Of a stretch of 33,755 nucleotides of DNA, positions 8,652 through 18,072 are shown one piece after another. Location: assembly GCA_018897555.1 (NCBI GenBank), contig JAHIKK010000008.1, positions 1 through 33,755 on the forward strand. Direction: 5' to 3'. The stretch comes from Candidatus Omnitrophota bacterium (lineage in GTDB: Bacteria > Omnitrophota > Gorgyraeia > Gygaellales > Profunditerraquicolaceae). Position 1 is the stretch's first letter, and every line of letters begins with the position of its first letter. The translations under genes and the position numbers were made by a program. Under the pieces are notes generated by a model. The model was not told the origin of the DNA. It saw nothing but the letters and a program-made list of their open reading frames with translations, and made no database searches.

Positions 8652-9922
8652 ACCCGGTTTCTGCCTTTTTCCTTGGCCGTATACATCGCCTTATCTGCCT
8701 GCTGCACCAACTCATCTTCATCTTTTGTATCCAGGGATAAACTCGCTACCCCGATAGAAACAGTAATATGCGTAACCTGGCGGCGCAACATTATCTTTTC
8801 CTTTTGAATCCTCTGGCGCAGTTCTTCGGCAATAATGAATGACTTTTTCTTATCTACACCTGACAACATCACTAGAAATTCTTCTCCGCCAAAACGGCAG
8901 ATTAAGGGGGTAAATTCCTTTAATGTATCTTTTAATAATATCCCCATCTTCTTTAAAACCAGATCCCCTAGAATATGGCCAAATTTATCATTGTATTGCT
9001 TAAAAAAATCAATATCAATCATCATTAAGGATAAATGCTGATCCAACCGCTGCGTGCGCCTGGCCTCATCCTTTAACCTGTCGATAAAATAGCCGCGGGT
9101 ATACAAAGCAGTCAGATTATCATGAATAGCTAAATCCTGCGTCTTCTGAAAAAGCAAACTATTTTCCAGAGCGACTACCCCCAAATCAGCAACCAGAGAA
9201 AGAAATCGCAAATCATCCTGGTTAAAAAAACCAGCCTTTTTACTTTCTAACCGGAGCAGCCCCAACAAAGAATTATTGCTAATCAAGGGCGAACTAATCA
9301 AAGATAAAACCGAACGCGTATCCTGGCTGCTAATACTATCAGCATCAAAACGAAAGTCGTTTTTCAGATCCTCAATAATCAGCTGGCTGGAATGCCTTAA
9401 GACCCACTGATCAAAAATATCGCCTTCTTTAGAAAGAACGACCAGCTCAGTATCCTCTTTTATGGAATGGGCCAGATTGAGTTTTTGATACTGATTATCC
9501 ACCAGGTAAAATAGAGCCACTCCGGTACTATTGGAGATGAGCTTATAAACAGCCAAACTTAATACGCCAATCACAGTGTCCAATTTTAAGCTGCGGTTAA
9601 GCTCTTCAATTAGTTTTTTTAAATTATCGTAACGGGTAATCTTTAGTTTAAGCGCTTTAGTTTGCTCTTGGTTCTTTTTATTCTCTACCGCGATAATATT
9701 TATCTCTTCCTGATGGTGTTCGGCGCCGGATTGGATAAGCAGGATTTTAGCGGAATAAAACTTTAAAAGGAAGGAAAAAATAAAAATATTACTTAAGAAA
9801 AACCCGAGAAAAACAACGGGATTAATTTTTTGGTGAAAAAATACGGAGTTTATTATTAACAGGATAACCGCGAAGGATAATAAGTATGGCCAGATCTTTT
9901 TCCGGGCGGAATTTTGGTGCAT
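8639..9922 (-). CDS. Membrane GAF-GGDEF diguanylate cyclase lacking the I-site
   Basis: A 427-residue protein. Two hydrophobic segments (about 12-30 and 34-55) anchor it. Residues of about 65-110 look like a coiled coil, and residues of about 110-260 are a GAF domain with typical ALFYLV and SPLISNNSLLGLLRLES strands. The GGDEF domain follows from about residue 263, with active motif GGEEF at 345-349. The residues at the I-site position are EFTP (336-339), so RxxD is missing and product inhibition by that route should be absent. This differs from its downstream neighbour. No clear Shine-Dalgarno precedes the ATG; translation may be coupled through the operon. Confidence 0.84.
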   Translation of the reverse strand: MHQNSARKKIWPYLLSFAVILLIINSVFFHQKINPVVFLGFFLSNIFIFSFLLKFYSAKILLIQSGAEHHQEEINIIAVENKKNQEQTKALKLKITRYDNLKKLIEELNRSLKLDTVIGVLSLAVYKLISNSTGVALFYLVDNQYQKLNLAHSIKEDTELVVLSKEGDIFDQWVLRHSSQLIIEDLKNDFRFDADSISSQDTRSVLSLISSPLISNNSLLGLLRLESKKAGFFNQDDLRFLSLVADLGVVALENSLLFQKTQDLAIHDNLTALYTRGYFIDRLKDEARRTQRLDQHLSLMMIDIDFFKQYNDKFGHILGDLVLKKMGILLKDTLKEFTPLICRFGGEEFLVMLSGVDKKKSFIIAEELRQRIQKEKIMLRRQVTHITVSIGVASLSLDTKDEDELVQQADKAMYTAKEKGRNRVCLI

Positions 9923-9954
9923 CGAACTTTTTAGTTAAGGAGGTATTTTCGAGC

Positions 9955-11058
9955 TTAACAAATAGTTTCTTCGGTATTTTTATCGAAGAAATGCACTTTG
10001 CTCATATCAAAAACTACATCCATCTCCTGATTGACCTTAGGACGGTCATGCGCGCTAACCCGGGCAATAAAGGTATGCATACCCGTGTTCAGGTAAAGGT
10101 AAACCTCTGAACCCATCGGTTCAAATACCTCACAGTTTGCCCGAACAATATTTTCCGGTGGGGCTTGCGAAACAAACAATTTATCATAAACATCTTCGGA
10201 ACGGATACCAAAAAAAACTTCCTGGTCAAGATAATTACCCATCTTCTTATACATATCTTCCACCAGCTTTACCTGAATCTTACCCTCATCAAAATAAAGC
10301 TTGCCTTCTTTTTTGATAATTTTGCCCTGCATAAAATTCATCGGAGGTGAACCGATAAAGCTGGCGACAAATTTATTTTTCGGATGGTCATAAACATCAA
10401 TCGGGTCCCCCAACTGGGCAATCAGGCCGTCTTTCATCACGGCGATGCGGTCCCCCATGGTCATCGCTTCCACCTGATCATGCGTCACATAAATAATGGT
10501 GGTCTGTAACCGGATATGCAGTTTATGGATTTCCGTGCGCATCTGCACGCGCATCTTGGCGTCAAGATTGCTTAAGGGCTCATCGAACAAAAAAACCATC
10601 GGCTTTCTTACGATTGCCCTGCCTACCGCCACCCTCTGCCGCTCTCCACCGGAAAGTTCGCGGGGTTTACGCTTCAGTAATCTTTTAATCCCTAATATTT
10701 CCGCAGCCTCATTAACCCGCTGCCCGATCTCTTGCTTAGCGATATGCCTAAGCCGCAGGCCAAAGGACATATTTTCCTCAACCGTCATATGCGGATAAAG
10801 GGCGTAATTCTGAAAAACCATGGCAATATCCCGGTCTTTGGCCGGAACATCATTCACCCGCTTATCTCCGATATAAATATCACCGGAGGTTATCTCCTCT
10901 AAACCCGCGATCATTCTTAAGGTTGTGGATTTGCCGCAGCCGGAAGGCCCGACGAAGACCATAAATTCTCTATTTTCAATGCCTAGATTTACTTTATTTA
11001 CCGCGGTGACATTACCCGGGAAAACTTTACATACGTTCCTTAAACTTACCTGAGCCAT
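9955..11058 (-). CDS. Sugar ABC transporter ATPase, MalK/UgpC/MsmK type
   Basis: A 367-residue ATP-binding subunit of a carbohydrate importer. Walker A GPSGCGKS is at 37-44, Q-loop at about 83, signature LSGGE at 135-139, and Walker B FLFDE ends at residue 160. The H-loop lies in [10 protein letters not shown], and a C-terminal TOBE region (about 240-360) is the MalK-type regulatory domain. No permease or binding protein is adjacent, so it is probably a shared, multi-importer ATPase like MsmK. It lies 14 bp downstream of accD and 32 bp upstream of the GGDEF pair. UgpC and MalK cannot be told apart here. Confidence 0.88.
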   Translation of the reverse strand: MAQVSLRNVCKVFPGNVTAVNKVNLGIENREFMVFVGPSGCGKSTTLRMIAGLEEITSGDIYIGDKRVNDVPAKDRDIAMVFQNYALYPHMTVEENMSFGLRLRHIAKQEIGQRVNEAAEILGIKRLLKRKPRELSGGERQRVAVGRAIVRKPMVFLFDEPLSNLDAKMRVQMRTEIHKLHIRLQTTIIYVTHDQVEAMTMGDRIAVMKDGLIAQLGDPIDVYDHPKNKFVASFIGSPPMNFMQGKIIKKEGKLYFDEGKIQVKLVEDMYKKMGNYLDQEVFFGIRSEDVYDKLFVSQAPPENIVRANCEVFEPMGSEVYLYLNTGMHTFIARVSAHDRPKVNQEMDVVFDMSKVHFFDKNTEETIC

Positions 11059-11072
11059 TTAATTACTTCCTA

Positions 11073-11912
11073 TTAAGCAAAATAGTCAAGCAATTGACTT
11101 AAAGTTCCCTTCATGTTTTTGCGATGCACAATCATGTCAATCAGCCCATGATCTAACAAAAACTCCGAACGCTGAAACCCCAGAGGTAATTTCTGCCTGA
11201 TGGTCTGCTCAATAACCCTGGGGCCGGTAAAGCCAATAAGCGCGTTAGGCTCAGCCATAATTATATCCCCTACTCCGGCAAATGAAGCCATGATTCCCGC
11301 CATGGTGGGATTAGTCAACACGGAGATATAAGGTAAACTTGCTTTATGGTGATAGGATAAAGCGGCGCAGGTTTTGGCCATCTGCATCAAGCTATACAAG
11401 CCTTCATACATCCGCGCCCCTCCGCCTGAACCGGAAACAATAATCATGGGAAGCTTATTTTTTGTGGCATATTCAATCGCCCGGGTGATCTTTTCACCAA
11501 CTACCGAACCCATAGACCCCATAATAAAACGCGAATCCGTAACCGCCACCGCTGCCCCCCGGGAATTAATTTTACCTTCACCGGAGATAACCGCATCTTT
11601 TAATCCGGTTACCTCCTGATCCTGCTTTAATTTATCTTTATAGGTCTTGGGCCCCTTAAAATCAAGCGGATCAGCGGAAACCATATCCTTATCGAATTCG
11701 ACAAAGGTATCCTTATCCAACAATAGATCTATTCTTTCATACGCCGTTAAACCAAAATGATAGTTACATTTAGGGCAAACCCTAAAATTCTCTTCCAGTG
11801 TTTTATTATAAAGAGTCTCTGAACATTCCGCGCATTTTGTCCATAAACCATCGGGGATTTCCTTTTTTTTCAGGCGTACAATGGTATATTTTGGCTTACC
11901 AAATAAGGCCAT
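11073..11912 (-). CDS. accD: Acetyl-CoA carboxylase carboxyltransferase subunit beta
   Basis: A 279-residue beta subunit that, with AccA, moves the carboxyl group from carboxybiotin to acetyl-CoA to form malonyl-CoA for fatty acid synthesis. The N-terminal four-cysteine zinc ribbon is visible (CAEC near residue 26 and CPKC near residue 47). The crotonase-fold core includes SGSGGGARMYEG and GVGDIIMAEPNALIGFTGPRVIEQT, both characteristic of AccD. Length is normal. It starts 2 bp after the DUF1015 gene and is followed at 14 bp by the ABC ATPase gene. AccA is not in the window. Confidence 0.94.
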   Translation of the reverse strand: MALFGKPKYTIVRLKKKEIPDGLWTKCAECSETLYNKTLEENFRVCPKCNYHFGLTAYERIDLLLDKDTFVEFDKDMVSADPLDFKGPKTYKDKLKQDQEVTGLKDAVISGEGKINSRGAAVAVTDSRFIMGSMGSVVGEKITRAIEYATKNKLPMIIVSGSGGGARMYEGLYSLMQMAKTCAALSYHHKASLPYISVLTNPTMAGIMASFAGVGDIIMAEPNALIGFTGPRVIEQTIRQKLPLGFQRSEFLLDHGLIDMIVHRKNMKGTLSQLLDYFA

Positions 11913-11914
11913 AC

Positions 11915-13204
11915 TTATTCCTTTTCAAATTTGTTCACCACCAGGCCTGAAAGTACCTTCGGATAGAAATACGTGGATTTGGGAGGCATTTTATTACCGC
12001 TGACAGCAATGTTGATAATCTGCTGTATTTTAACCGGATTTAAGAAAAAGGCGACGTTTAAGGGATTACTGTCAACTTCCTCCATTAAGGCATAAGGATC
12101 CGGGCTATATTTTACCGCCGTCAGGTTATTTAAATTAAGTTTGAGAATATTTTTCAATACCAGGTAATTAAAGATCGCCACGTCCAGCGTCCTGTACTCT
12201 TTAGGCTTATCCGGGATTAGTTTATCCAGCATCTTGACATTCTTCAGGCGTAAAAGAAAATATTTTTTATCTTTATATAAACCCAACAAATGCTCCGTAC
12301 AACCGGCTTTCTCCAGTAAAAAGAAAAAGCGCGTTCGATCTTTAAACTGGTCGATATCAAAATACTCTTTAGCCTTGTCCATAAAATCATCTAAATCCAG
12401 CCGCGTATCTAATTTCAGCAGGCGGTGAATAGGCAAAATCGATAATCCCCGGTAATCCGTATTCGTAAAATATGACAGGCAAAAGTTAAAATCCTCTTCG
12501 CCGGTAAATTGCGCGCCCAGTTTTTCGCGCTGCAGGTCCCGATAGGCGCAGGAAACTTCATAACGATGATGCCCGTCGGCAATAAACATATTTTCGCTAT
12601 TCATACTGGATTCAATCACCCGCAGGACATCCGGATCATTCAAGCGCCATAATTTATGCAGGGTTTTTTCATCGTCTATAACTTCAATAAAAGGTTTCAG
12701 GGCGGGAATATACCTCTGGAAGATTCGCTGAATAATACGTTTTTTATCCAGAAAAATTATAAAGATCGGGCTAAGGTTCGCTTTTACCTGCTTAACCAGT
12801 TTAAACCTATCCAGTTTTGCGGCGCTATGCGTATTTTCATGCCCAAAAACAGCTGAGCCTTTTTCATCTCCCAGGCGAAGTAAAGAGATGAAACCCAGGC
12901 GTGTTTTTTTCTCACCCCGGATAACATATTGCTGACTATAAAAATATACGGCTGGCTGCTCATCCTGAATAAGCACCCCCTCCTTAAGCCAACTGCGAAA
13001 TATCGCTCCGGCCCGGCGGTATTTATCGTCCAGGGGAGAATCTTTAGCTAAAAGTATATGAATAAAATTATGCAGTGAACGCTCATGGAGCATATCTTGA
13101 GCCTGGGAGGAAATCACATCGTATGGCGGGCAAACTACATGCTTAAAATCCCCAATCGTTTCCTGATTATAGGCTACCGCCTTAAAAGCTTTTGTTTTGT
13201 TCAT
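11915..13204 (-). CDS. DUF1015 family protein
   Basis: A 429-residue cytoplasmic protein of the DUF1015 family. The family signature near the start, VVCPPYDVIS (residues of about 23-32), and the later FIADGHHRYEVS (about 208-219) are both present. The histidine-rich FIADGHHRY motif suggests a catalytic or ligand-binding site, but the reaction is not established to my knowledge. It is the first gene of a probable operon with accD (2-bp gap). A plausible promoter lies just upstream. Confidence 0.82.
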   Translation of the reverse strand: MNKTKAFKAVAYNQETIGDFKHVVCPPYDVISSQAQDMLHERSLHNFIHILLAKDSPLDDKYRRAGAIFRSWLKEGVLIQDEQPAVYFYSQQYVIRGEKKTRLGFISLLRLGDEKGSAVFGHENTHSAAKLDRFKLVKQVKANLSPIFIIFLDKKRIIQRIFQRYIPALKPFIEVIDDEKTLHKLWRLNDPDVLRVIESSMNSENMFIADGHHRYEVSCAYRDLQREKLGAQFTGEEDFNFCLSYFTNTDYRGLSILPIHRLLKLDTRLDLDDFMDKAKEYFDIDQFKDRTRFFFLLEKAGCTEHLLGLYKDKKYFLLRLKNVKMLDKLIPDKPKEYRTLDVAIFNYLVLKNILKLNLNNLTAVKYSPDPYALMEEVDSNPLNVAFFLNPVKIQQIINIAVSGNKMPPKSTYFYPKVLSGLVVNKFEKE

Positions 13205-13248
13205 AAAATTTCACCCACGAAAAAAGTTATCTTTATGCCTAATGCGGT

Positions 13249-13276
13249 ATTTTATCATAAAATATCCCAAAAACAA
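13249..13276 (-). promoter_or_regulatory. Candidate sigma70 promoter for the DUF1015-accD operon
   Basis: On the minus strand, TTGTTT (13271-13276) is followed after 16 bp by TAAAAT (13249-13254), about 45 bp upstream of the ATG. The -35 match is weak. A GGTGAAA ribosome-binding site precedes the start codon. Confidence 0.4.
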
Positions 13277-13296
13277 TAAATTAAAAACATATTTAT

Positions 13297-13560
13297 TTAC
13301 TTTTGAGCCGGGCAACCCGCACATCCAGCATTGGCCTTAGGGCAGGGGCTAGCCGCAGGGGTGTTTGTTGATTTGCCGGCTTTCTTATAATCTGTAGCGT
13401 AAAAACCTGATCCCTTAAAAATAAACCCTGCCACTCCGCTAACTAACTTTTTTAACTTTTTACCGCATTTCGGGCACTCATTTTCAGGTTTTGCGGTTAT
13501 ACTCTGTAAAATTTCAAATTTATGTTTACAGGATAAACACTCATATTCATAAATAGGCAT
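13297..13560 (-). CDS. FmdB family zinc-ribbon protein
   Basis: An 87-residue small protein beginning MPIYEYECLSCKHKFE, the standard FmdB/CxxC_CxxC_SSSS opening. CxxC pairs at residues 9-12 (CLSC) and about 29-32 (CPKC) form a zinc ribbon, and SGVAGFIFKGSGFYATDY is the typical segment after it. The tail is Cys-rich (CPKANAGCAGCPAQ), a common ending in this family. Function is uncertain; it is called a putative regulatory protein by homology. It lies 24 bp downstream of dnaJ and has its own AGAAGGA ribosome-binding site, so it may be the last gene of the heat-shock operon. Confidence 0.86.
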   Translation of the reverse strand: MPIYEYECLSCKHKFEILQSITAKPENECPKCGKKLKKLVSGVAGFIFKGSGFYATDYKKAGKSTNTPAASPCPKANAGCAGCPAQK

Positions 13561-13584
13561 ATTTTCCTTCTTTAATAATACTTC

Positions 13585-14748
13585 TTAACTAAATGATTTC
13601 TTAAACTTATCCGTAAAGCTTTCTTTAGATCCTAAATCTTCCCCGCTTAAACGGGCAAACTCCTCTATTAGTTGCCTTTGTTGCGCGGTTAACCTTACAG
13701 GAATTTCAATATCTACTTTCACCAGCTCATCACCAATATCCCGGGAATGTAAATCCGGCATACCTTTACCTTTAAGGCGGAAAGTTTTCCCGCATTGGGT
13801 ACCCGCGGGTATCTTCATCATTAGTTTTCCGCCTAAAGCCGGAACCTCAACCTCTCCGCCTAAAATAGCTTTGGCCAAACTTATATTTACGCTTGTAGCA
13901 ATATCATTATTATGCCTTTGAAAGACCGCATGCTCTCTAACCTCTATAACTACATATAAATCCCCCCGGCTATTTATGCCCGCCTCGCCTTCTGCGCGAA
14001 CACGCAGTTGAGAACCATTATCCACTCCGGCAGGTATCTTCACTTTTATCTTTTTAGTAATTTTAACTCTGCCTTCTCCCCGGCAATCCGGACAGGCAGT
14101 TCCAATAATTGAGCCTTCTCCGCCGCAGCGCGAGCAAGTTTGAGCCAATTGGAAAAAACCGTTAGAAACTACTGTTTTACCCGCTCCTTTACACTGAGAA
14201 CAAACCGTCCTCTTAGTTCCGGGTTTAGCGCCGCTGCCTGAACAGAGCGTACAATTTTCATAACGGGGCACGGTAATAATTTTTTCCAGGCCTTCGGCTG
14301 CTTCCTCTAATAATATTTCAATGGCAATCTGCAGGTCTCTGCCGCGCCGCCTGGCAGCTTGAGGCCTTGATTGCCTCGAACCGGAAATATCAAACCCCAA
14401 GTCACCGAATATCTCCTCAAAAATACCCCCTCCACCTCCAAATCCACCCCCCATTTCCCTGAAAATACTGCTGAAATCCGCACCCTTAAAAATATCTTCC
14501 TGGGCGTATTTCTGATCTATGCCTGAATGTCCGTATTGGTCATAAAGCTCGCGCTTAGAAGAGTCTGAAAGCACGGCATACGCTTCGGAAATCCCCTTGA
14601 ATTTATCCTCCGCGGCTTTTTTCTCTTCCGCGGGCACGCGGTCCGGATGAAATTTAAGCGCCATCTCACGATAAGCCTTCTTTATTTCATCCAGGCCAGC
14701 AGCCTTGGAAACTCCCAGTATTTCGTAATAATCACCTTTAACCGACAT
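13585..14748 (-). CDS. dnaJ: Chaperone protein DnaJ (Hsp40)
   Basis: A 387-residue type I J-protein. The J domain has HPD at residues 34-36. A Gly/Phe-rich linker follows ([17 protein letters not shown]). Four CxxCxGxG zinc-finger repeats are visible ([32 protein letters not shown]), then the C-terminal substrate-binding domains. It stimulates DnaK ATPase and hands over unfolded clients. It starts 2 bp after dnaK, so co-translation is expected. All key residues are intact. Confidence 0.96.
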   Translation of the reverse strand: MSVKGDYYEILGVSKAAGLDEIKKAYREMALKFHPDRVPAEEKKAAEDKFKGISEAYAVLSDSSKRELYDQYGHSGIDQKYAQEDIFKGADFSSIFREMGGGFGGGGGIFEEIFGDLGFDISGSRQSRPQAARRRGRDLQIAIEILLEEAAEGLEKIITVPRYENCTLCSGSGAKPGTKRTVCSQCKGAGKTVVSNGFFQLAQTCSRCGGEGSIIGTACPDCRGEGRVKITKKIKVKIPAGVDNGSQLRVRAEGEAGINSRGDLYVVIEVREHAVFQRHNNDIATSVNISLAKAILGGEVEVPALGGKLMMKIPAGTQCGKTFRLKGKGMPDLHSRDIGDELVKVDIEIPVRLTAQQRQLIEEFARLSGEDLGSKESFTDKFKKSFS

Positions 14749-14750
14749 CT

Positions 14751-16646
14751 TTATTTTTTCTTACCGTCGTTGTCCTCTTCCTTAAATTCAGCGTCAATAA
14801 TATCTTCTTGCTTCTTTTCTTTCTCCCCTTCTTCCGGCTTCTGTCCTGCGTCTTCGGCCTTCGGCCCTCTGTCTTCTGACTTCTGTTGTTTCGCCGCGGC
14901 CTGTTTATAAATTTCTTCGGCAAGCTTATGGGAAACTTTAGTTAATTCCTCCATGCCTTTCTTTATCCTATCTACATTTTTGTCTTTTATTGCCGCTTTT
15001 AAATCATTGGCCTTGGCCTCAATATCCGCCCGCTCCGCCTGGCCCACCTTATCACCATAATCCTTTAAGGATTTTTCAGTCGCATATACCAAATTATCCG
15101 CCTGATTAATAATCTCGATTTCTTCCTTTTTCTTGGCGTCATCAGCCGCAAATTTTTCCGCATCCTTGACCATTTTATCAATCTCTTCCTTAGACAGCTT
15201 CTTAGGAGCACTGATGCGGATAGACTGTTCTTTGCCGGTGCCTAAGTCCTTGGCGGAAACATGCACAATACCATCCCGGTCAATATCAAATTTTACTTCA
15301 ATCTGCGGCACGCCACGCGTAGCAGCAGGAATCCCCACTAAGTCAAATCTTCCCAATTCCACATTATCATCAGCCAATGGCCGCTCACCTTGCAAAACCC
15401 GGATAGTCACCGCGGTCTGATTATCTGCTGCCGTGGAAAATATCTGGCTTTTTTGAGTAGGGATAGAGGCATTTCTTTCAATTAACTTCGTGTTCACTCC
15501 GCCTAAGGTTTCAATACCCAAGGAAAGCGGAGTAACATCCAAAAGAAGCACGTCTTTAACCTCTCCGGTAATAATCGCTGCCTGGACCGCCGCGCCTAAA
15601 GCCACGCACTCCATCGGATCAACTCCCCGCTCAATCTTTTTACCTACAAAATCTTCAACAAACTTCTGCACAATAGGCATACGCGTAGGGCCGCCGACCA
15701 TGATAATCCGGTCAACTTCCTTGGAGGTAATCTTAGCATCATTCAATGCCTGTTCCATAGGATGGCGGCATTTGTCAATAATCGGCCCAACTAAGTCTTC
15801 TAATTTTGCGCGCGTAATGTTCATGGTCAAATGCTTAGGCCCTGTAGCATCGGCAGTAATAAAAGGCAGGTTGATATCCGTACTCACCGTAGAAGACAAT
15901 TCAATTTTTGCCTTTTCCGCTCCTTCCCGCACTCTCTGCACTGCCATCTTATCACTCATCAAATCAATGCCGGTTTCACGTTTGAATTGCCCGACAATAT
16001 ATTCCAGCAGAACCCTATCCATGTCTGTTCCGCCCAACTGCGTATCGCCGCTGGTTGCCTGCACATGGAATACCCCCTGAGCCATCTCCATAATCGTAAC
16101 GTCCAGGGTGCCGCCGCCTAAATCAAAAACCATAATTCTTTGTTCTTTATCTGCTTTCTCTAAACCATAAGCAAGGCAAGCAGCCGTAGGCTCATTGATA
16201 ATGCGCAAAACTTTTAAACCCGCAATTTCACCGGCGTCTTTGGTAGCCTGGCGTTGATTATCATTGAAATACGCAGGACAGGTAATGACCACATCCTCTA
16301 TTTTATCTCCCAGATAAGCCTCCGCATCCTGTTTTATTTTCTGCAGGATAAACGCGGAAATCTGCTGCGGAGCATAATCTTTACCATAGACCTTAAATTT
16401 AAAATCCGTACCCATCTTACGCTTAGCGGCTTGAACCGTGCCTTCGGCATTAATCGCTGCCTGGCGCCTTGCCGGTTCACCCACCAGGCGCTGGCCATCT
16501 TTAGTAAAAGCAACATAAGATGGAAAAGCTTTCCCCGAGGCAACCCCCGCTCCTTCGGCTGAAGGAATAATCACCGGCCTGCCGCCTTCCATAATCGCAG
16601 CCGCAGAGTTAGATGTGCCCAAATCAATACCAATTACTTTTGCCAT
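14751..16646 (-). CDS. dnaK: Molecular chaperone DnaK (Hsp70)
   Basis: A 631-residue Hsp70. It opens [22 protein letters not shown], and the ATPase domain has [14 protein letters not shown] and the [11 protein letters not shown] motif. The interdomain linker [16 protein letters not shown] follows, with a substrate-binding domain after it. The tail (about 585-631) is charged and disordered, and ends EEDNDGKKK. Part of the tail ([19 protein letters not shown]) is encoded by a repetitive purine-rich stretch. A strong GGGGAGG ribosome-binding site precedes the ATG. It lies between grpE and dnaJ under CIRCE control. Confidence 0.97.
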   Translation of the reverse strand: MAKVIGIDLGTSNSAAAIMEGGRPVIIPSAEGAGVASGKAFPSYVAFTKDGQRLVGEPARRQAAINAEGTVQAAKRKMGTDFKFKVYGKDYAPQQISAFILQKIKQDAEAYLGDKIEDVVITCPAYFNDNQRQATKDAGEIAGLKVLRIINEPTAACLAYGLEKADKEQRIMVFDLGGGTLDVTIMEMAQGVFHVQATSGDTQLGGTDMDRVLLEYIVGQFKRETGIDLMSDKMAVQRVREGAEKAKIELSSTVSTDINLPFITADATGPKHLTMNITRAKLEDLVGPIIDKCRHPMEQALNDAKITSKEVDRIIMVGGPTRMPIVQKFVEDFVGKKIERGVDPMECVALGAAVQAAIITGEVKDVLLLDVTPLSLGIETLGGVNTKLIERNASIPTQKSQIFSTAADNQTAVTIRVLQGERPLADDNVELGRFDLVGIPAATRGVPQIEVKFDIDRDGIVHVSAKDLGTGKEQSIRISAPKKLSKEEIDKMVKDAEKFAADDAKKKEEIEIINQADNLVYATEKSLKDYGDKVGQAERADIEAKANDLKAAIKDKNVDRIKKGMEELTKVSHKLAEEIYKQAAAKQQKSEDRGPKAEDAGQKPEEGEKEKKQEDIIDAEFKEEDNDGKKK

Positions 16647-16661
16647 GTTGACCTCCCCATT

Positions 16662-17225
16662 TTACATAGATTTTTTAGAAACCTTCACCTTGGCGGTTCT
16701 TAATATCCGCCCATGAATTAGATATCCCTTTTGTAATACCTCAATAATCGTGTGCTCCGGCAGCTCTTTATTTTCTACTTGCATCAAGGCCTCATGGAAA
16801 TTCGGGTCAAATATTTTTCCTTCAGCCTCAATCGGCTTGACTCCATGATTCTTCAACATCTCGTATAAATGCGCCAGAATCATCTCTACCCCTTTTACAA
16901 AAGCGGACAGATCTTCTTTGCCGGTTTGCGCCAGATCCACCGTGCGTTCCAAATCATCCAGCACATTAAGCAAATCCAGGATAAGGCCTTCATTGGCAAA
17001 TTTTACAAACTCCTGTTTTTCCCGATCCAGGCGCTTACGGGTATTTTCAAGGTCAGCCTGATTCCGCAGCATCTTATCATAGCCATCCTTGCCTTTTTTA
17101 ACCTCTTCCAAAAGCGCCAGATATTCCCCTTCTATTAAGGTAACCACCTTTTCTTCTTTTTTCTGGTTATGCGTATCCTCTGGCGTGCCTTTTTGGTTAT
17201 TCTTATGCTCTTCCATATTCTTCAT
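16662..17225 (-). CDS. grpE: Nucleotide exchange factor GrpE
   Basis: A 187-residue GrpE. The N-terminus is charged and disordered, and a long coiled coil spans about residues 25-100 (RNQADLENTRKRLDREKQEF). The conserved C-terminal beta region holds HGVKPIEAEGKIFDPNFHEALMQ and the ending KGYLIHGRILRTAKVKV. It releases ADP from DnaK. It starts 3 bp after hrcA and ends 15 bp before dnaK. The order hrcA-grpE-dnaK-dnaJ is the classic CIRCE operon. Confidence 0.95.
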   Translation of the reverse strand: MKNMEEHKNNQKGTPEDTHNQKKEEKVVTLIEGEYLALLEEVKKGKDGYDKMLRNQADLENTRKRLDREKQEFVKFANEGLILDLLNVLDDLERTVDLAQTGKEDLSAFVKGVEMILAHLYEMLKNHGVKPIEAEGKIFDPNFHEALMQVENKELPEHTIIEVLQKGYLIHGRILRTAKVKVSKKSM

Positions 17226-17228
17226 TTT

Positions 17229-17963
17229 CTAAAAATCCTCTAAAATTTGATTCAAAACTTCAGAGATATACTCCATAGTCGGAATAATATGATTATATTC
17301 CATGCGCATTGGCCCTAATACTGCCAGCCTGCCCGAAGGTTGATTTTTTAACTTAAAACTAGAGACGATTAAAGAACAATTTTCCATTTCCGGAAAACCC
17401 AATTCACTTCCGATATAGACCTTTACCTTGCCGGAAAAATCCCGATTAATAATATCTAAAAGCTTGCCTTTATCCTCCATTAACCTGACCAGCAGGCGTA
17501 TCTTATCCGCATCCTTAAACTCCGGCTGATCAAGTATGCGGCTGATACCTTTATAGAATATCTTATCCTGCCACTGTAGAAATGAAACAATGCCGGCATA
17601 ATGCGTAATTTCAGAGATCACCTCTGAGGTATTCTCCAAGGCATCATCAAGCCGGCGGATTTTTCTTTTGCAGTCTTTAAGAATGCGCTGCTTCTCTTCA
17701 TCCAAAAGCTCCATCTGCTGAATAAGGAAATCCACATAATAACGGTATCCCCTATCCGTAGGAACTCTTCCGCCTGAGGTATAAGGATGTTTTAAATATC
17801 CGGATTCATCAAGTTCAGAAAATATATTCCTGATGGTTGCTGAGCTTAAATCAAACTCTTGAGCAATATCATCTGAAGCCACCGGAAGCGCATGCTTAAT
17901 ATAACGGTTAATCGCCGCATTCAAAACCTGCTTCCGGCGTGAATTATAATCCACAGTACTCAC
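17229..17963 (-). CDS. hrcA: Heat-inducible transcription repressor HrcA, short form
   Basis: A 244-residue HrcA, against about 340 in the usual family. The N-terminal winged helix is intact (about 5-75, ending SGGRVPTDRGYRYYVDFL), and the C-terminal part is recognisable (VKVYIGSELGFPEMENCSLIVSSF, then GPMRMEYNHIIPTMEYISEVLN). Roughly 90 residues from the middle, the GAF/inserted dimerisation region, appear to be missing after SEITHYAGIVSF. The frame is continuous, so this is a reduced form and not a frameshift. It should bind the CIRCE element at 18045-18071 and repress its own operon. Confidence 0.9.
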   Translation of the reverse strand: MSTVDYNSRRKQVLNAAINRYIKHALPVASDDIAQEFDLSSATIRNIFSELDESGYLKHPYTSGGRVPTDRGYRYYVDFLIQQMELLDEEKQRILKDCKRKIRRLDDALENTSEVISEITHYAGIVSFLQWQDKIFYKGISRILDQPEFKDADKIRLLVRLMEDKGKLLDIINRDFSGKVKVYIGSELGFPEMENCSLIVSSFKLKNQPSGRLAVLGPMRMEYNHIIPTMEYISEVLNQILEDF

Positions 17964-18011
17964 TATTTTGTCTCCTGATTACACCAGTTACTGCTTAAAC
18001 GTCAAGGCGTA

Positions 18012-18039
18012 ATTTTAACACAATCTACTATTTTGTCAA
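18012..18039 (-). promoter_or_regulatory. Sigma70 promoter of the hrcA-grpE-dnaK-dnaJ operon
   Basis: On the minus strand: -35 TTGACA (18034-18039), 16-bp spacer, -10 TAAAAT (18012-18017). This puts the start of transcription about 40 bases upstream of the hrcA ATG. The CIRCE operator lies 5 bp upstream of the -35. Confidence 0.75.
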
Positions 18040-18044
18040 TAAAA

Positions 18045-18071
18045 TTAGCACTTAAATCCCCAGAGTGCTAA
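18045..18071. promoter_or_regulatory. CIRCE operator (HrcA-binding site)
   Basis: TTAGCACTT, nine bases, GAGTGCTAA. This is the CIRCE inverted repeat TTAGCACTC-N9-GAGTGCTAA with one mismatch in the left arm. It begins one base after the hflX stop codon and lies immediately upstream of the -35 box of the hrcA operon. Confidence 0.93.
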
Positions 18072-18072
18072 T

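Noticed and set aside
9938-9960. AAGGAGGT Shine-Dalgarno on the plus strand before the GGDEF gene
   Set aside because: No start codon follows at proper distance, and the frame behind it is the shadow of the ABC ATPase gene.
15490-16080. Plus-strand frame of 196 codons opposite dnaK
   Set aside because: Composition and position show it to be the antisense shadow of dnaK. No ribosome-binding site or recognisable domain.
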